From the NCBI GenBank assembly GCA_013368315.1, contig JAACJM010000036.1, positions 62,001-126,000 on the forward strand: 64,000 nt of DNA, written 5' to 3'. Below are positions 20,581 to 31,216 of this stretch, piece by piece (the stretch's first letter is position 1; the number at the start of each line of letters is the position of its first letter). Source of the DNA: Tetrapyrgos nigripes. Its lineage: Eukaryota; Basidiomycota; Agaricomycetes; Agaricales; Campanellaceae. The notes under the pieces were generated by a model, which was not told the DNA's origin, searched no databases, and saw nothing but the letters and a program-made list of their open reading frames with translations. The translations under genes and the position numbers were made by a program.

Positions 20581-22518
20581 ATGCTGTCTCTGCCCAACGA
20601 GCTGCTTGGAGAGATTCTAGAAAACGTAAGTACTTGTAGATGCTTCAACGGTTTGCAATCTCACGAGAAAACAACCGGGTTGAGCGGTTGAACGACCGAA
20701 AGACTTTACGACTAACTTGCTCAAGGCTAGCACTCATCCTGCGACCTTTTGTGTTCAAAGAAATCACTTTGAACATTCATAAATATAAGCTCATTCCTGG
20801 GTTGAGCTTACTCAGAGCTCTTGCATCCCCTGACAACATCTACTCGCAGTGCGTTCGAACGCTGTACATTGATTCGCTGTCACCTTCATTTTTCCCCGAT
20901 CCCGAGTTCAAAGAAAAGGAGAAGGCATGCAAGTCCACCGTCGCATTGTATGAACTGGCAAGGGATTGGGTTTCTGATGGGGAAGACCGAGCGACAAGAG
21001 AGTACGAGGAGCTGGGTACGCTCCTGAAGCCAGCGCTAGAATCTCTCAAGGATCTGGTGGCCGTCCAGTGCGTGTGCATCCAAATCTTGGTTACTTCAAA
21101 CTCTGATTATTGAATCTAGTTGGTGCTGGCACCACAAAGATGAATGGGCGGTGGAGCCAGTTATGCAGTCACTGTCGTCCTTCCGAAATCTTCGAGAATG
21201 CTCATTCTGCGATCCGTATCTTGGGCGACCGCAATTTGCTGCCACCCCCTTCCCAGAGATCAATCAAAATCTTAAGGCCTTGTCTATCGATATCTCTCCT
21301 CCGTCCACCGCACCGTTCCCTCTCCTCCGATTCACCACTCCTGCCTCACATTCATCGCACTCTTGTTCGCTATATCTTATCTCATTCAAAGTGTCTTTCA
21401 TTCCTTCACTTTGATACAGAGTGCTTAGACATCGATCTGTCGCTGTTCGGCTTTAATACCCTAGGAAGCTCTCGACGTTCTTGTATCACTCATCTGTGTT
21501 TAAATCTGGAGTCACCGGAGGTCTTGGAAATTCGTAACTATTTCCCTAACCTTACATCACTCGAACTACGTTCCCGTTACGCAAATGGTCGATATCATCA
21601 CACATTTGAACCGCTCTTTTCTGGCCTTCAATCAGAACAGATCTACCTGCGCCGCCTAGTGGTGGATATTTTGATAGAGCCTGTCCTGGACTATACTGGG
21701 ACGTATTCTGGATTGGAGGTTTTGTCTCTCAAAGGCCCCAAATGGTATAGTCAACCTACGTCCGACGAGAGCGCGGACCGGTTTTACGAAGAGATATTGC
21801 CTCTGCACAATGGCAGCCTTGTTAAGCTAGAGATGGAGCCGGAATTTGAGAGTCGATGGTGTTTTGGAGAGAACAACGCTGAGGTGGCATCAGCAAGTGC
21901 AGGAACCTTCGTGTCCTGTCAGTAAGCGTAGCTGGGCCGAAACCGAAAGAACTGTATCCTTTATCGCATGTCGACGTGAGTGGATGTATGTACAATCTAT
22001 CAGATGTGCTGATGAGCCTTCTTGTTTTCGTCTAGTTCGCTCGTTTGTTTGACGAAGCAGTAAATCCAGTGGTAAGTAGCAGTTTTATTAGCTATCACAG
22101 TGTTGTTGCCCCCGGCTGACGCCAACATCTGCAGCATCTCCTTCTGCAGACAGTATCCTCAAGGCTACCTGATTTGCACACGTTATATATAGATTCTGCG
22201 CGCGAGCCAAGCTTCGCTAAGTACGACAGTGACGTGATGGTTCAAGGCGCACAGCGTTGTCGTGCAGTCCGAAGCTGTATAGAGGCTTGCATCAAGGACC
22301 CTTTGGTAGGGGATGGCTCAAAACTTCAGCCGCACGAGGTTCCATACGATCTTGAGGTGCTGAAGTGGGTCAGAATTTTCATTGGACAGGAAAAGATGGA
22401 ATTGGACACGCGCGAGGTTCCATACGATCTTGGGGTGCTGAAGTGGTTCAGAATTTTTGCTGGACAAGAACAGGTGGTGAATTTGGATCCCGAGCTGGAT
22501 CCTGACAACTGGTGCTGA
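20581..22518 (+). pseudogene. F-box protein, array copy 2 (decayed)
   Basis: Same exon plan as copy 1: start 20581, exon 2 20679-21067, exon 3 from 21120, exon 4 22036-22071, exon 5 22135-22518. Three lesions are visible. The first acceptor, AACCAG or AACAG in the other copies, is ACCGG here, so exon 1 cannot be joined normally. A frame change lies near 21310-21360, between the FPLLRFTTP frame and the IHRTLVRYILSHSKCLS frame. A second frame change near 21885 ends the frame at CQ. Exon 5 also carries an in-frame internal duplication of a 22-residue unit (REVPYDLEVLKW.. then REVPYDLGVLKW..). An ATG at 20640 could start a shorter product with an incomplete F-box. Most likely a pseudogene. Confidence 0.75.
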
Positions 22519-23369
22519 CGCAGGAAGAGGACTGGCAGCTCCGCATTTTGGGAACGCGAAGTCATCTAGACTACGGACAGTACCTCTGGGGAGGGAATTC
22601 GAGAGGACAATACTCTTTATTTTTTCTTCAGTTGAGCTTGTACGTCGACATTTAAGCTCGCTGAACGATTGCAATAATATATGTATCAAAATTACTACGT
22701 GTGCCCCTCTTTCTTCCTTTCCACCGTCTCCCTGCCCCTCTCTCTTCTTCCCTCTCCCTTCTTCCCTCTCCCTTCTTCCCTCTCCCTTCTTCCCTCTCCC
22801 TTCTTCCCCCTCCCACTTACCCAAGGCACGTATATGAAACTCTGAGGTACGTCCGTGTCAAATCCTTTAGACCCTGTATTGTCCCAACCTGTGTCATATT
22901 TTGTCGTTGACTAAAGGCATATCGTCGAAAGGGAGTGGTTCTGGTGGGTTCCTACCATGCAGATGCATACTCTTCGTAACTTACACCTTCTTTGATTCTG
23001 AACAGCCACTCGCTAATTGGCGATATGGCCGCATATCAACAATCCCAACAACTTCTGAGGGAGGTGGTACGCGTCGGTCATCTTCCTGACCCGTTTTCTT
23101 GCCGATTCGCGCATCACAGAACGTTCAAGGTAAGTCGACGGTTCACGTTGGACTTGGAGTGAAGCGAGGGCCCAGAGGAGTTTGGAGAAGTTGGAACGAG
23201 GTCGGACATATACTAGTATTACTTGGAAAACATATGTAGTACTAGAGAAATAGGATATCCTCTGCAGCTGAGTTTATCCGAATATTTCTGGAATACCGAG
23301 GAAAACAGTCGTTCCATTCACTTGGATTTAACCAAAGATATCTTTGGAAATAGTGGGATATATGGGTCG
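22519..23369. other. Spacer after F-box copy 2
   Basis: Contains a polypyrimidine minisatellite (22744-22814) and no recognisable gene. Confidence 0.5.
22744..22814 (+). repeat. 14-bp pyrimidine minisatellite
   Basis: About five head-to-tail copies of TTCTTCCCTCTCCC. The strand is almost pure C/T and could form a triplex; no coding role. Confidence 0.85.
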
Positions 23370-25365
23370 AGTTTCAGAAATCACAATTGCCATTTTTAGC
23401 AAGTGCAACTTTTACCCTGCTTTTACCTCCTCCTCACCTCGACGGCAGTCTATTCAGAAAATCCCCGTCGGTCTAAAAGCAGCAGCGAAACCTGGAGACT
23501 AGGAAAAGATTGGGCGACACTTTAGGATTTTACTACAAGGTGCGTCTTTTCTCGTCGTTTTCAGAGTAGTCTGGTACTCATTGTGCTAATTTACAGACCG
23601 TCTAGAATCTCACTGGAACTACACCAGCAATGTACGACAAGCTAAAGACCATGGCAGGCTTCGTGGGGCCGTCACAAGGTCGTCAGCGTTTTGTTGCTCC
23701 CTGACGAAGCAGTCTGGATTCACGAGGGACAAGGATCATGTTGCATCCACGTCCCATAAACGTCTACGGCTCTCCAGTTGCTTTTAGTCTTCATGCCGGC
23801 CGACAGTAGCAGTAGCAGCAAGTTTCCGTGGGATATGGCGCTTTTTTTCTTCGGAGAGTTGGGCTCGAAGAGAGTAAAGCAGTGATAGATTAGTGACTGA
23901 TCGCTTGTCCGAGCCTCACTCTTCAGTCCAGCGATCAACACCAAGTCAAAAAGAAGTATAGCCATATTGGCTCCTGCGCTCCTCGTCTCTTCCTAGCATG
24001 AAGACCATGAAGACCAATGGCAAGCTTTCAAGCTTCGCGTCGGATACGCGTATATACGGCTTCAAAACGACTACTTAGGTGGTATATAGCTGTTGTCTGG
24101 TACTATGACTCCGGTGAGTCGACTGCTTGTTCTATGATACTTTTAGTATCTTAGTATCTGACGACTACAACCCATTGGACTATAGCCTGTCCTTTACTTC
24201 CAACATATACTTTTCCACGTCACTCCTCGATATCCTGTCGTTCTCGTAATCAGCCGCATCCACCCACTACTACTGGCACGACTTCTACTAATCCCAGCCC
24301 CACAACTTTGAATCTATACCCAAAGGAGCCTGTTAGTATTATGCTGGCTCAAAACTCTTTTTCCCATGCAAAGCCGTCCGAGTTTGACTGTCAAAAGATT
24401 GGTGTGCCGAAACGTCTTCGTTATCCTCGCAATTGTCTGCAGAGCTCTGCCAATATTACCGCTGCCGCCATACGTCTTGTCATCCAAGCTGCTCCTAACA
24501 ATGACGATCCCCGCTATGAAGAGCCACAAGAGCGATTCCTCCGATTGTTTTCGACCATCCTCGAGCATTTTAAAATTCTTGCTCTCGTTGAAGAAGGTTC
24601 AGGCGAATCACGCAAACCAACTGGAAGCTTTTCTACAGCTGAAGAACTCTATCCAGGTTTCATTGCGTTATCGAGAGCTAGTTGATGTTTGGGAAGGCAC
24701 TGTCAATATGGGCCTCAGCACGGAAAAGCTTTGGAAGACATTTGAGGAATCCGGAGTCTCCACGGTGTGTGCAAATCCTGAAGTAGGAACTTCTACTCGT
24801 ATGTCTGATGCTGACGGCTGCTGACAGTCCACTTACTCTAGTATGCCGAAGAAGGAATAGGCACAAAGGACGAACTTCGTCGAAGACGATGCGGGAGGTG
24901 TAAAGTGACGATGTCAGAAGCAAGACCGGAAGATCCGTGACAGGTGCAATGAAATCTAAGTCCATGGTGAGTGTGACCGTCTCTAAGATCTTTGGTCGCT
25001 GCATGGGGTGCTGATTGGTATTTTTCTTTGCACAGGCCGGGTTCTGGACCCCTTCCATCTGATGAGGATGAAGAGTTTCGGCTGTGGTGTATGTAGATGA
25101 AGTGGCTAGGCACCGCTCCTTTAAAGCAATCCACTTTGGACGTGAAACCGTGCAGTTACTCGTTCTATTTCCTTTCTTTCCCTTCCTTTCCTTTCCTCGT
25201 TTTATGTATGGACCATGATTTCTCATTGATGTTGTATGGGCATGTATGTGTATAATTACGAGTAATACATTCTCTGTTAATTCGTCATGTTTCAACTCCA
25301 AGAGCCCCTCAATCAGAATGACCTATCCTCTTATTGACTTCCACCTATCAATCATGACTACACTG
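23370..25365 (+). repeat. Second copy of the duplicated block upstream of F-box copies 3 and 4
   Basis: Collinear with 13980-14240 plus 16010-17436. It lacks the Ser/Thr-rich candidate gene region and the 750-bp insertion found in the first block. It runs into the promoter of F-box copy 3, where 'ggtggcagtgcaactgcggt' precedes the start as in all four F-box genes. Confidence 0.65.
24540..25105 (+). pseudogene. MYND zinc-finger protein remnant B
   Basis: A readable segment NQLEAFLQLKNSIQ .. LVDVWEG .. EESGVSTVCANPE matches the end of the helical region in the intact gene at 41352-43061 (there DALDAFMQLNNPSS .. LGDVW .. GLIVCANPE). The intron that follows is at the same place (GTAGGA..CTAG). 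The finger exon reads YAEEGIGTKDEL then CGRCKVTM, but about 17 bases that should encode YCSKQC are missing and the frame is lost. A last segment, SDEDEEFRLWCM, is as in remnant A. Both remnants decayed independently, since different parts are lost. Confidence 0.65.
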
Positions 25366-25469
25366 GCTTGTATACGGTCGTGCGAGTGGTCTAACCAAGG
25401 TCTAACACTGAACTCGTTGTAGGTGGCAGTGCAACTGCGGTCTACTCATTCTCGTCCTTCTTCGCCGTG

Positions 25470-27269
25470 ATGCTGTCTCTACCCAACGAGCTGCTTGAAG
25501 AGATCCTAGAAAACGTAAGTACTGACAGATGCTTCAACGGTTTGCAATCTCACGAGAAAACAAACAGGTTGAGCGGTTGAACGACCGAAAGAGTTTACGA
25601 CTGACTTGCTCAAGGCTAGCACTCATCCTACGACCTTTTGTGCTCAAAGAAATCACTTTGAACATTCAAAAATATAATCTCATTCCTGGGCTGAGCTTAC
25701 TCAGAGCTCTTGCATCCTCTGACAACGTCTACTCGCAGTGTGTTCGAACGCTGTACATTGATTCGTTGTCACCCTCATATTTCCCCGATCCCGAGTTTGA
25801 AGGAAAGAAGAAGGCATGCTATTATACCTACGAATTGCATGAACTGGCAAGGGAATGGGTTTCTGATGGAGAAGACCGAGTGACAGGAGAGTACGAGGAG
25901 CTGCGTATGCTCTTAGAGCCAGCGCTGAAATCTCTAAAGTATCTGATGTCCGTCCAGTGCGTGTGTACCCAAACCTGCATTACTTCTAAATCTGATTACT
26001 GAACTTAGATGGCGCTGGCACCACAAAGATGAATGGGCGTTGAAGACTGTTATGCAATTGTTGTCATCCTTCCCAAGTCTTGGAGAGTTCTCATTCTGTT
26101 GTGCTCCACATTCTGGACGACCGCAGCTCCCTGTCATCCCCATTCCAGAGATTAATACAAATCTCAAGGCCTTGTCCGTCGACATCTCTATCCCTGCAGA
26201 CAGCTTGTCCTTTGAATTCGTCGCACCTCTTTTTCGTTATCTCTTATCTCATTCAAAGTGTCTTTCAGCTTTGCACCTTGACCCAGGGTACTTGAGTTTC
26301 GATTATTCGTTACTCCTCACTTTCAATGGCCTAGGAAGTTCTCGGTGTTCTTCCATCACTCATCTGGGCTTAGGTGGATGGACACCGCAAGTCCTCCAAA
26401 TTCCCGACTATTTCCCTAACCTCGCATCACTAGCAGAACACATTAGAACCGCTCTTTTCTGGCCTTCAATCAAAGCAGATTCACCTGCGACGCCTAGTGC
26501 TGGATATCTTGACTGAGCCTGTCCTGGACTATATTGGGGCGTATTCTGGATTGGAGGTTTTGTCTCTCAATGGCCCCAAATGGTATAGTCAACCTACGTA
26601 CAACAAGAACGCGGACCGGTTTTATGAAGAGATACTGCCTCTGCATAATGACAGCCTTGTTAAGCTGGAGATGGAACCGGAATTTGAAAGTCGATGGTGT
26701 TTTGGAGAGAACAACGTCGAGGCCATCAGCAGCTGCAGGAACCTTCGTGTCCTCTCAGTAAGGGTGGGGTATTCTGGGCTACCGAAACCGAAAGAATCGT
26801 ATCCTTTTTCACATGTCGTGAGTGGATGCGCATACAATCTGTCTGACGTGCTGAGGAGCCTTATTGTTTTCGTCTAGTTCGCTGGTTCGTCTGACGAAGC
26901 AGCAAATCCAGTGGTAAGTAGCAGTTTTCTTAGCTCAGTGTTGTTGCCCCTCGCTGACGCCAACATTTGCAGCATCTCCTTCTGCAGACAGTATCCTCAA
27001 AGCTACCTGATTTGCACACACTATATATTGATTCTGCGCGCGACCCAAGCTACGCTCATGACCATAGTGACTTCATAATTCAAGGCGCGCAGCGTTGTCG
27101 TGCAGTCCGAGGCTGTATAGAGGCTTCCATCAAGGATCCTTTGGTAGAGAATGGTCCAAAGCTTGAGCCGCGCGAGGATCCATACGATCTTGAGGTGCTG
27201 AAGTGGGTAAGAATTTTTGTTGGACAGGAAAAGGTGGAATTGGACGCCGAGCTCGGTACTGGTTACTGA
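25470..27269 (+). pseudogene. F-box protein, array copy 3 (frameshifted)
   Basis: Exons: 25470-25514, 25568-25956, 26009-26817, 26878-26913 and 26973-27269. All splice sites are intact. In exon 3, after YFPNLASL, about 17 bases present in copies 1 and 4 are missing (near 26430), which changes the frame to AEHIRTALFWP and ends translation at 26516. The remainder of the exon (LTEPVLDYIGAYSGLEVLSL and onward) is well kept in the other frame, so the break is recent. A shortened product carrying the F-box and half of the leucine-rich region could still be made. Confidence 0.75.
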
Positions 27270-27683
27270 CGGAGGAAGCGGTGTTCTAGTTCCGCATTTT
27301 GGGAATGCGAGTCACTATCTAAATTCAGAGCCGAGTGATATGACCGACTAAAAGCTCAGTGGATGATCATTCTGTATCCTTTCCTTTCCTTGTCTTACGT
27401 ATGTATGGACTATGGTTTCTCATTGGTATTGTGCAGGTATACATGTGTAATTTAAGAGTAATACATGCGTTGACTGCCTGAGCCCTCGATGAGATTGAGC
27501 TTCATATTTCTGTCCTCTTCTCCATTTCCACCTATAAAAAAACATTCTGTTGTATATGCATACAGTTATGCGAGCGGCCTAGCACTGGACTTCAAGATAA
27601 TCTGACAGCCTCTACGTAGTTCTAGGATTTTAGGTGGCAGTGCAACTGCGGTCTCTGAGTCATTCTCGTCCTTCTTCACCGTG
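27270..27683. other. Spacer between F-box copies 3 and 4
   Basis: Near-duplicate of 20116-20580. No gene is present. Confidence 0.7.
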
Positions 27684-29590
27684 ATGCTGTCTCTGCCCAA
27701 CGAGCTACTTGGAGAGATCCTAGAAAACGTAAGTACTGACGGATGCTTCAACGGTTTGCAATCTCACGAGAAAACAAACAGGTTGAGCGGTTGAACGACC
27801 GAAAGAGTTTACGACTAACTTGCTCAAGGCTAGCATTCATCCTACGGCCTTTTGTGCTCAAAGAAATCACTCTGAACATCCAGAAATATAAGCTTATTCC
27901 TGGTTTCAGCTTACTCAGAGCCCTTGCATCCCCTGACAACGTGTACTCGCAGTGCGTTCGGACGCTGTACATTGATTCGCTGTCGCCCTCATATTTCCCC
28001 GATCCCGAGTTCAAAGAAAAGGAGAAGGCATGTCGGCACACCTATGAATTGCATGACCTGGCCAGGGAATGGGTTTCTGATGGGGAAGACCAACCGACAA
28101 GAGAGTATGAGGAGTTGCGTACGCTCTTGAAGCCAGCGCTAGAATCTCTCAAGGACCTGGTGGCCGTCCAGTGCGTGTGCATCCAAATCTTTGTTACTTC
28201 AAACTCTGATCATTGAATCTAGTTGGCGCTGGTACCACAAAGATGAATGGGCGATGGAACCAGTTATGCAGTTGTTGCCATCCTTTCGAAGTCTTCGAGA
28301 GTTCTCATTTTGCGCTCCGCTTCTTCGACGAGCCATCCCCTTCCCAGAAATCAATACAAATCTCAAGGTCTTGTCCATCGATATCTCTCTCCCGACTCAC
28401 AGCTCTTCCTTCGAATTCATCGCACCTCTTATTCGACATCTCTTATCTCGTTCAAAGTGTCTTTCATCTTTGCACTTTGATGTAAAGTGCTTAGGTCTTG
28501 ATCCTTCATCCCTCCTCAATTTCAGTACCCTCGGAAGCCCTCAACGTTCTTTGATCACTCATCTGAGTTTAGGTGGATGGTTACGGCAGGCCTTCGAAAT
28601 TCCTAACTATTTCCCTAACCTTACATCTCTCCAACTACGTTCCCATTACGGGAACACGTTGGAACCGCTCTTTTCTGGCCTTAGATCAAAGCAAATCCAC
28701 CTGCGAAGCCTAGTGCTGGATTTTTTGACAGAGCCTGTTCTGGACTATATTGGGACGTATTCTGGATTAGAGGTTTTATCTCTCAATGGCCCCAAGTGGT
28801 ACAGACACACGTACAGCCAGAACGCGGATCGGTTCTACCAAGAGATACTGCCTCTCCATAATGATAGCCTTGTTAAGCTGGAGATGGAACCGGAATTTGA
28901 AAGTCGATGGTGTTTTGGAGAGAACAACGTCGAGGCCATCAGCAGCTGCAGGAACCTTCGTGTCCTCTCAGTAAGGGTGGGGTATTCTGGGCTACCGAAA
29001 CCGAAAGAATCGTATCCTTTTTCATATGTCGTGAGTGGATACGTATACGATCTGTCTGACGTGCTGAGGAGCCTTATTGTTTTCGTCTAGTTCGCTGGTT
29101 CGTCTGATGAAGCAGCAAATCCAGTGGTAAGTAGCAGTTTTCTTAGCTCAGTGTTGTTGCCCCTCGCTGACGCCAACATTTGCAGCATCTCCTTCTGCAG
29201 ACAGTATCCTCAAAGCTACCTGATTTGCACACACTATATATTGATTCTGCACGCGACCCAAGCTACGCTCATGACCATAGTGACTTCATAATTCAAGGCG
29301 CGCAGCGCTGTCGTGCAGTCCGAAGCTATATAGAGGCTTCCATCAAGGACCCTTTGGTAGAGAATGGCCCAAAGCTTGAGCCGCGCGAGGATCCATACGA
29401 TCTTGAGGTGCTGAAGTGGGTCAGAATTTTTGTTGGACGGGAAAAGATGAAATTGGTCGCCAAGCTCGGTACTAGTACTGACGGAGGAAGTCTTCCAGCT
29501 CCGCATTTTGGGAATGTGAAGTCATCTAGGCTACGGACAGTAGTCGATTCGATGAAGAAGAGATTATCTCTGGGGAGGAATCCGAGATGA
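27684..29590 (+). CDS. F-box protein, array copy 4 (intact)
   Basis: Model: 27684-27728, 27782-28170, 28223-29030, 29091-29126 and 29186-29590; 560 residues. F-box split as in copy 1 (MLSLPNELLGEILEN / VERLNDRKSLRLTCSRLAF). Leucine-rich region intact. The first half of exon 3 is nearly identical to copy 1, while the last 150 bases of exon 3 match copy 3 with one visible difference, and exon 2 is closest to copy 2. The gene is therefore a mosaic. The C-terminus is about 34 residues longer than in copy 1 because the stop used there is lost; it ends in a basic tail (SMKKRLSLGRNPR). Probable substrate receptor of an SCF ubiquitin ligase; the target is unknown. Confidence 0.82.
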
Positions 29591-29741
29591 TAATACTCTT
29601 CATTTTTTCTCCAATTGAGCTTGTACGTTGACGTGTAAACTCGCTGAACGATTGTAATAACATGACCAAAAGAAGGAAGGAAATTTTCGACGTTCAGCTC
29701 GTGGACCCATGCCGGTTAATAAATACCTCCTTCGATCCAAA

Positions 29742-31216
29742 TCATTTACTCGTTCTTCTCTCTCGATACCCTTCCTGATCAACACTTTCTTCCTGCTGCA
29801 TTTCAATCGCTGCTGCAGTCATATCTAGGACCGAAGCAAATCTCAAGGATTGCGATAAAGAGAAATTGTTTATCGCCCTCGATTCTTCTCTAGACTTCTC
29901 AAAGGCCACTATCAGGATGACAAAGACTGGATATAAGACCTAGTAAGTCCAGAACCATGATCAGCCATTGTTAATTAGGAAACTTAATAACCTACCGATA
30001 GAGAGGACATGACTGCAGGGTAAACCTGGCCCGGTACGCTGTTCGCGGTGTACAAAATGGCTATCAAGATGTAGGTGATCTGTCGTATTGGGATGGTTTA
30101 ACCTTGGAGAATAGAATGACTGGAAACACTTGTTGAAATATCTCACTCACCCAAAGCGCGCAATAAATAACACCAGACTCTACCAATAACAGCAGCACCT
30201 TCTCGACTCTAGAAACGGAAGAACCGATGAGGAGCAAATTCCCCTTGATATCCTGATGATGAATCCTACCATACCGTGAACATTGGCAGTCGATAACATC
30301 GGTTGGTATGATAACTCACCAAGCTTTATATCCAATGAGACCCGTGGCAATAGCGTTTGTAACCAGCAAAGGAATAGCCATAATCAGAATATCGACTCTG
30401 TCGCCTTCATCGTTGATGTCACGATGATAGCGAGCAGCTGTCATTCCCAAGTACACAAATGTTCCGACTAATGTACCGGTTAGTATCAGACAGAGCGGCT
30501 AAGAACACTGAACACTGGGCTCGAGCCAAGACAATTGCAAATTGTTTCACTCACCGAAAGAGCCAGCGATACACACAGCCAGAACACTTCTGACAAGGAA
30601 GTGAAAGGGAAACATGATCCATGCGCGCCACACGACGATTCCGTCACTAACGAGATACTGAGTAAGTGGTAAAAATGCAGATTACTTATCAGCTCAAACT
30701 TGAAGCTGCTCGGCGAGTAAGGAATGGGATACGAACAATCGTCCTTTGCATGAATACAGTTGCAATTCGAAGACCTCTTAATAGATCGAAATTATTTGGA
30801 GGGTTATAAGCAGCCGTCATGATATCATTGAGGATAAAGGCTGTAGTCATGCTGATAAACGCGGTGAAGAGCACAAAGATGAGGATCAAAAGGCCGAAGA
30901 GAGAAAGTTGTGCTCTTGTGCTTTTTATTTGTTTGAAGCTGCGAAGGCGGAGAAAGCAAAAAATAATAATAATATCGAATCAGCGTTTGTACATGGATAT
31001 CGTGCACGATTCACCCCATGGCCATTCGAGGACTGAAAAATAATATACTTACAAGAGCAAAAAGGCGGCGACGAGTAAGAGCGTAGCATCGACACCATAG
31101 AAAAGCCAAGTGATAGCGATTGTGGTAACCCATCGCTTGACAATATCGATATCGGAATTGGCGAGTGGGCCAGACTGTTGTTCTGCTCGTAGATAAATAT
31201 CCAGAATACCTCGCAT
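29742..31216 (-). CDS. Multi-pass membrane protein of a large agaricomycete family (seven exons)
   Basis: Model, minus strand: 31216-31053, 30938-30737, 30657-30555, 30467-30320, 30265-30151, 30079-29996 and 29939-29742; 337 residues, all junctions in frame. Hydrophobic helices are spread through the chain, including TIAITWLFYGVDATLLLVAA, FGLLILIFVLFTAF, LVRSVLAVCIAGSFVGTFVY, ILIMAIPLLVTNAIATGLIG, VEKVLLLLVESGVIYCALW and VYPVFVILIV. The signatures YLVSDGIVVWRAW and VEKVLLLLVESG mark a family enlarged in mushroom-forming fungi. About seven helices are expected, with a polar C-terminal tail (SREESRAINNF .. RERRTSK). No enzyme motif is seen; a sensory or receptor-like role is often supposed but unproven. 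The gene is convergent with F-box copy 4, 151 bases away. Confidence 0.85.

Noticed and set aside
22318..22824. 168-codon minus frame rich in Gly-Glu-Arg-Lys
   Set aside because: It translates the pyrimidine minisatellite and the antisense of an F-box exon.
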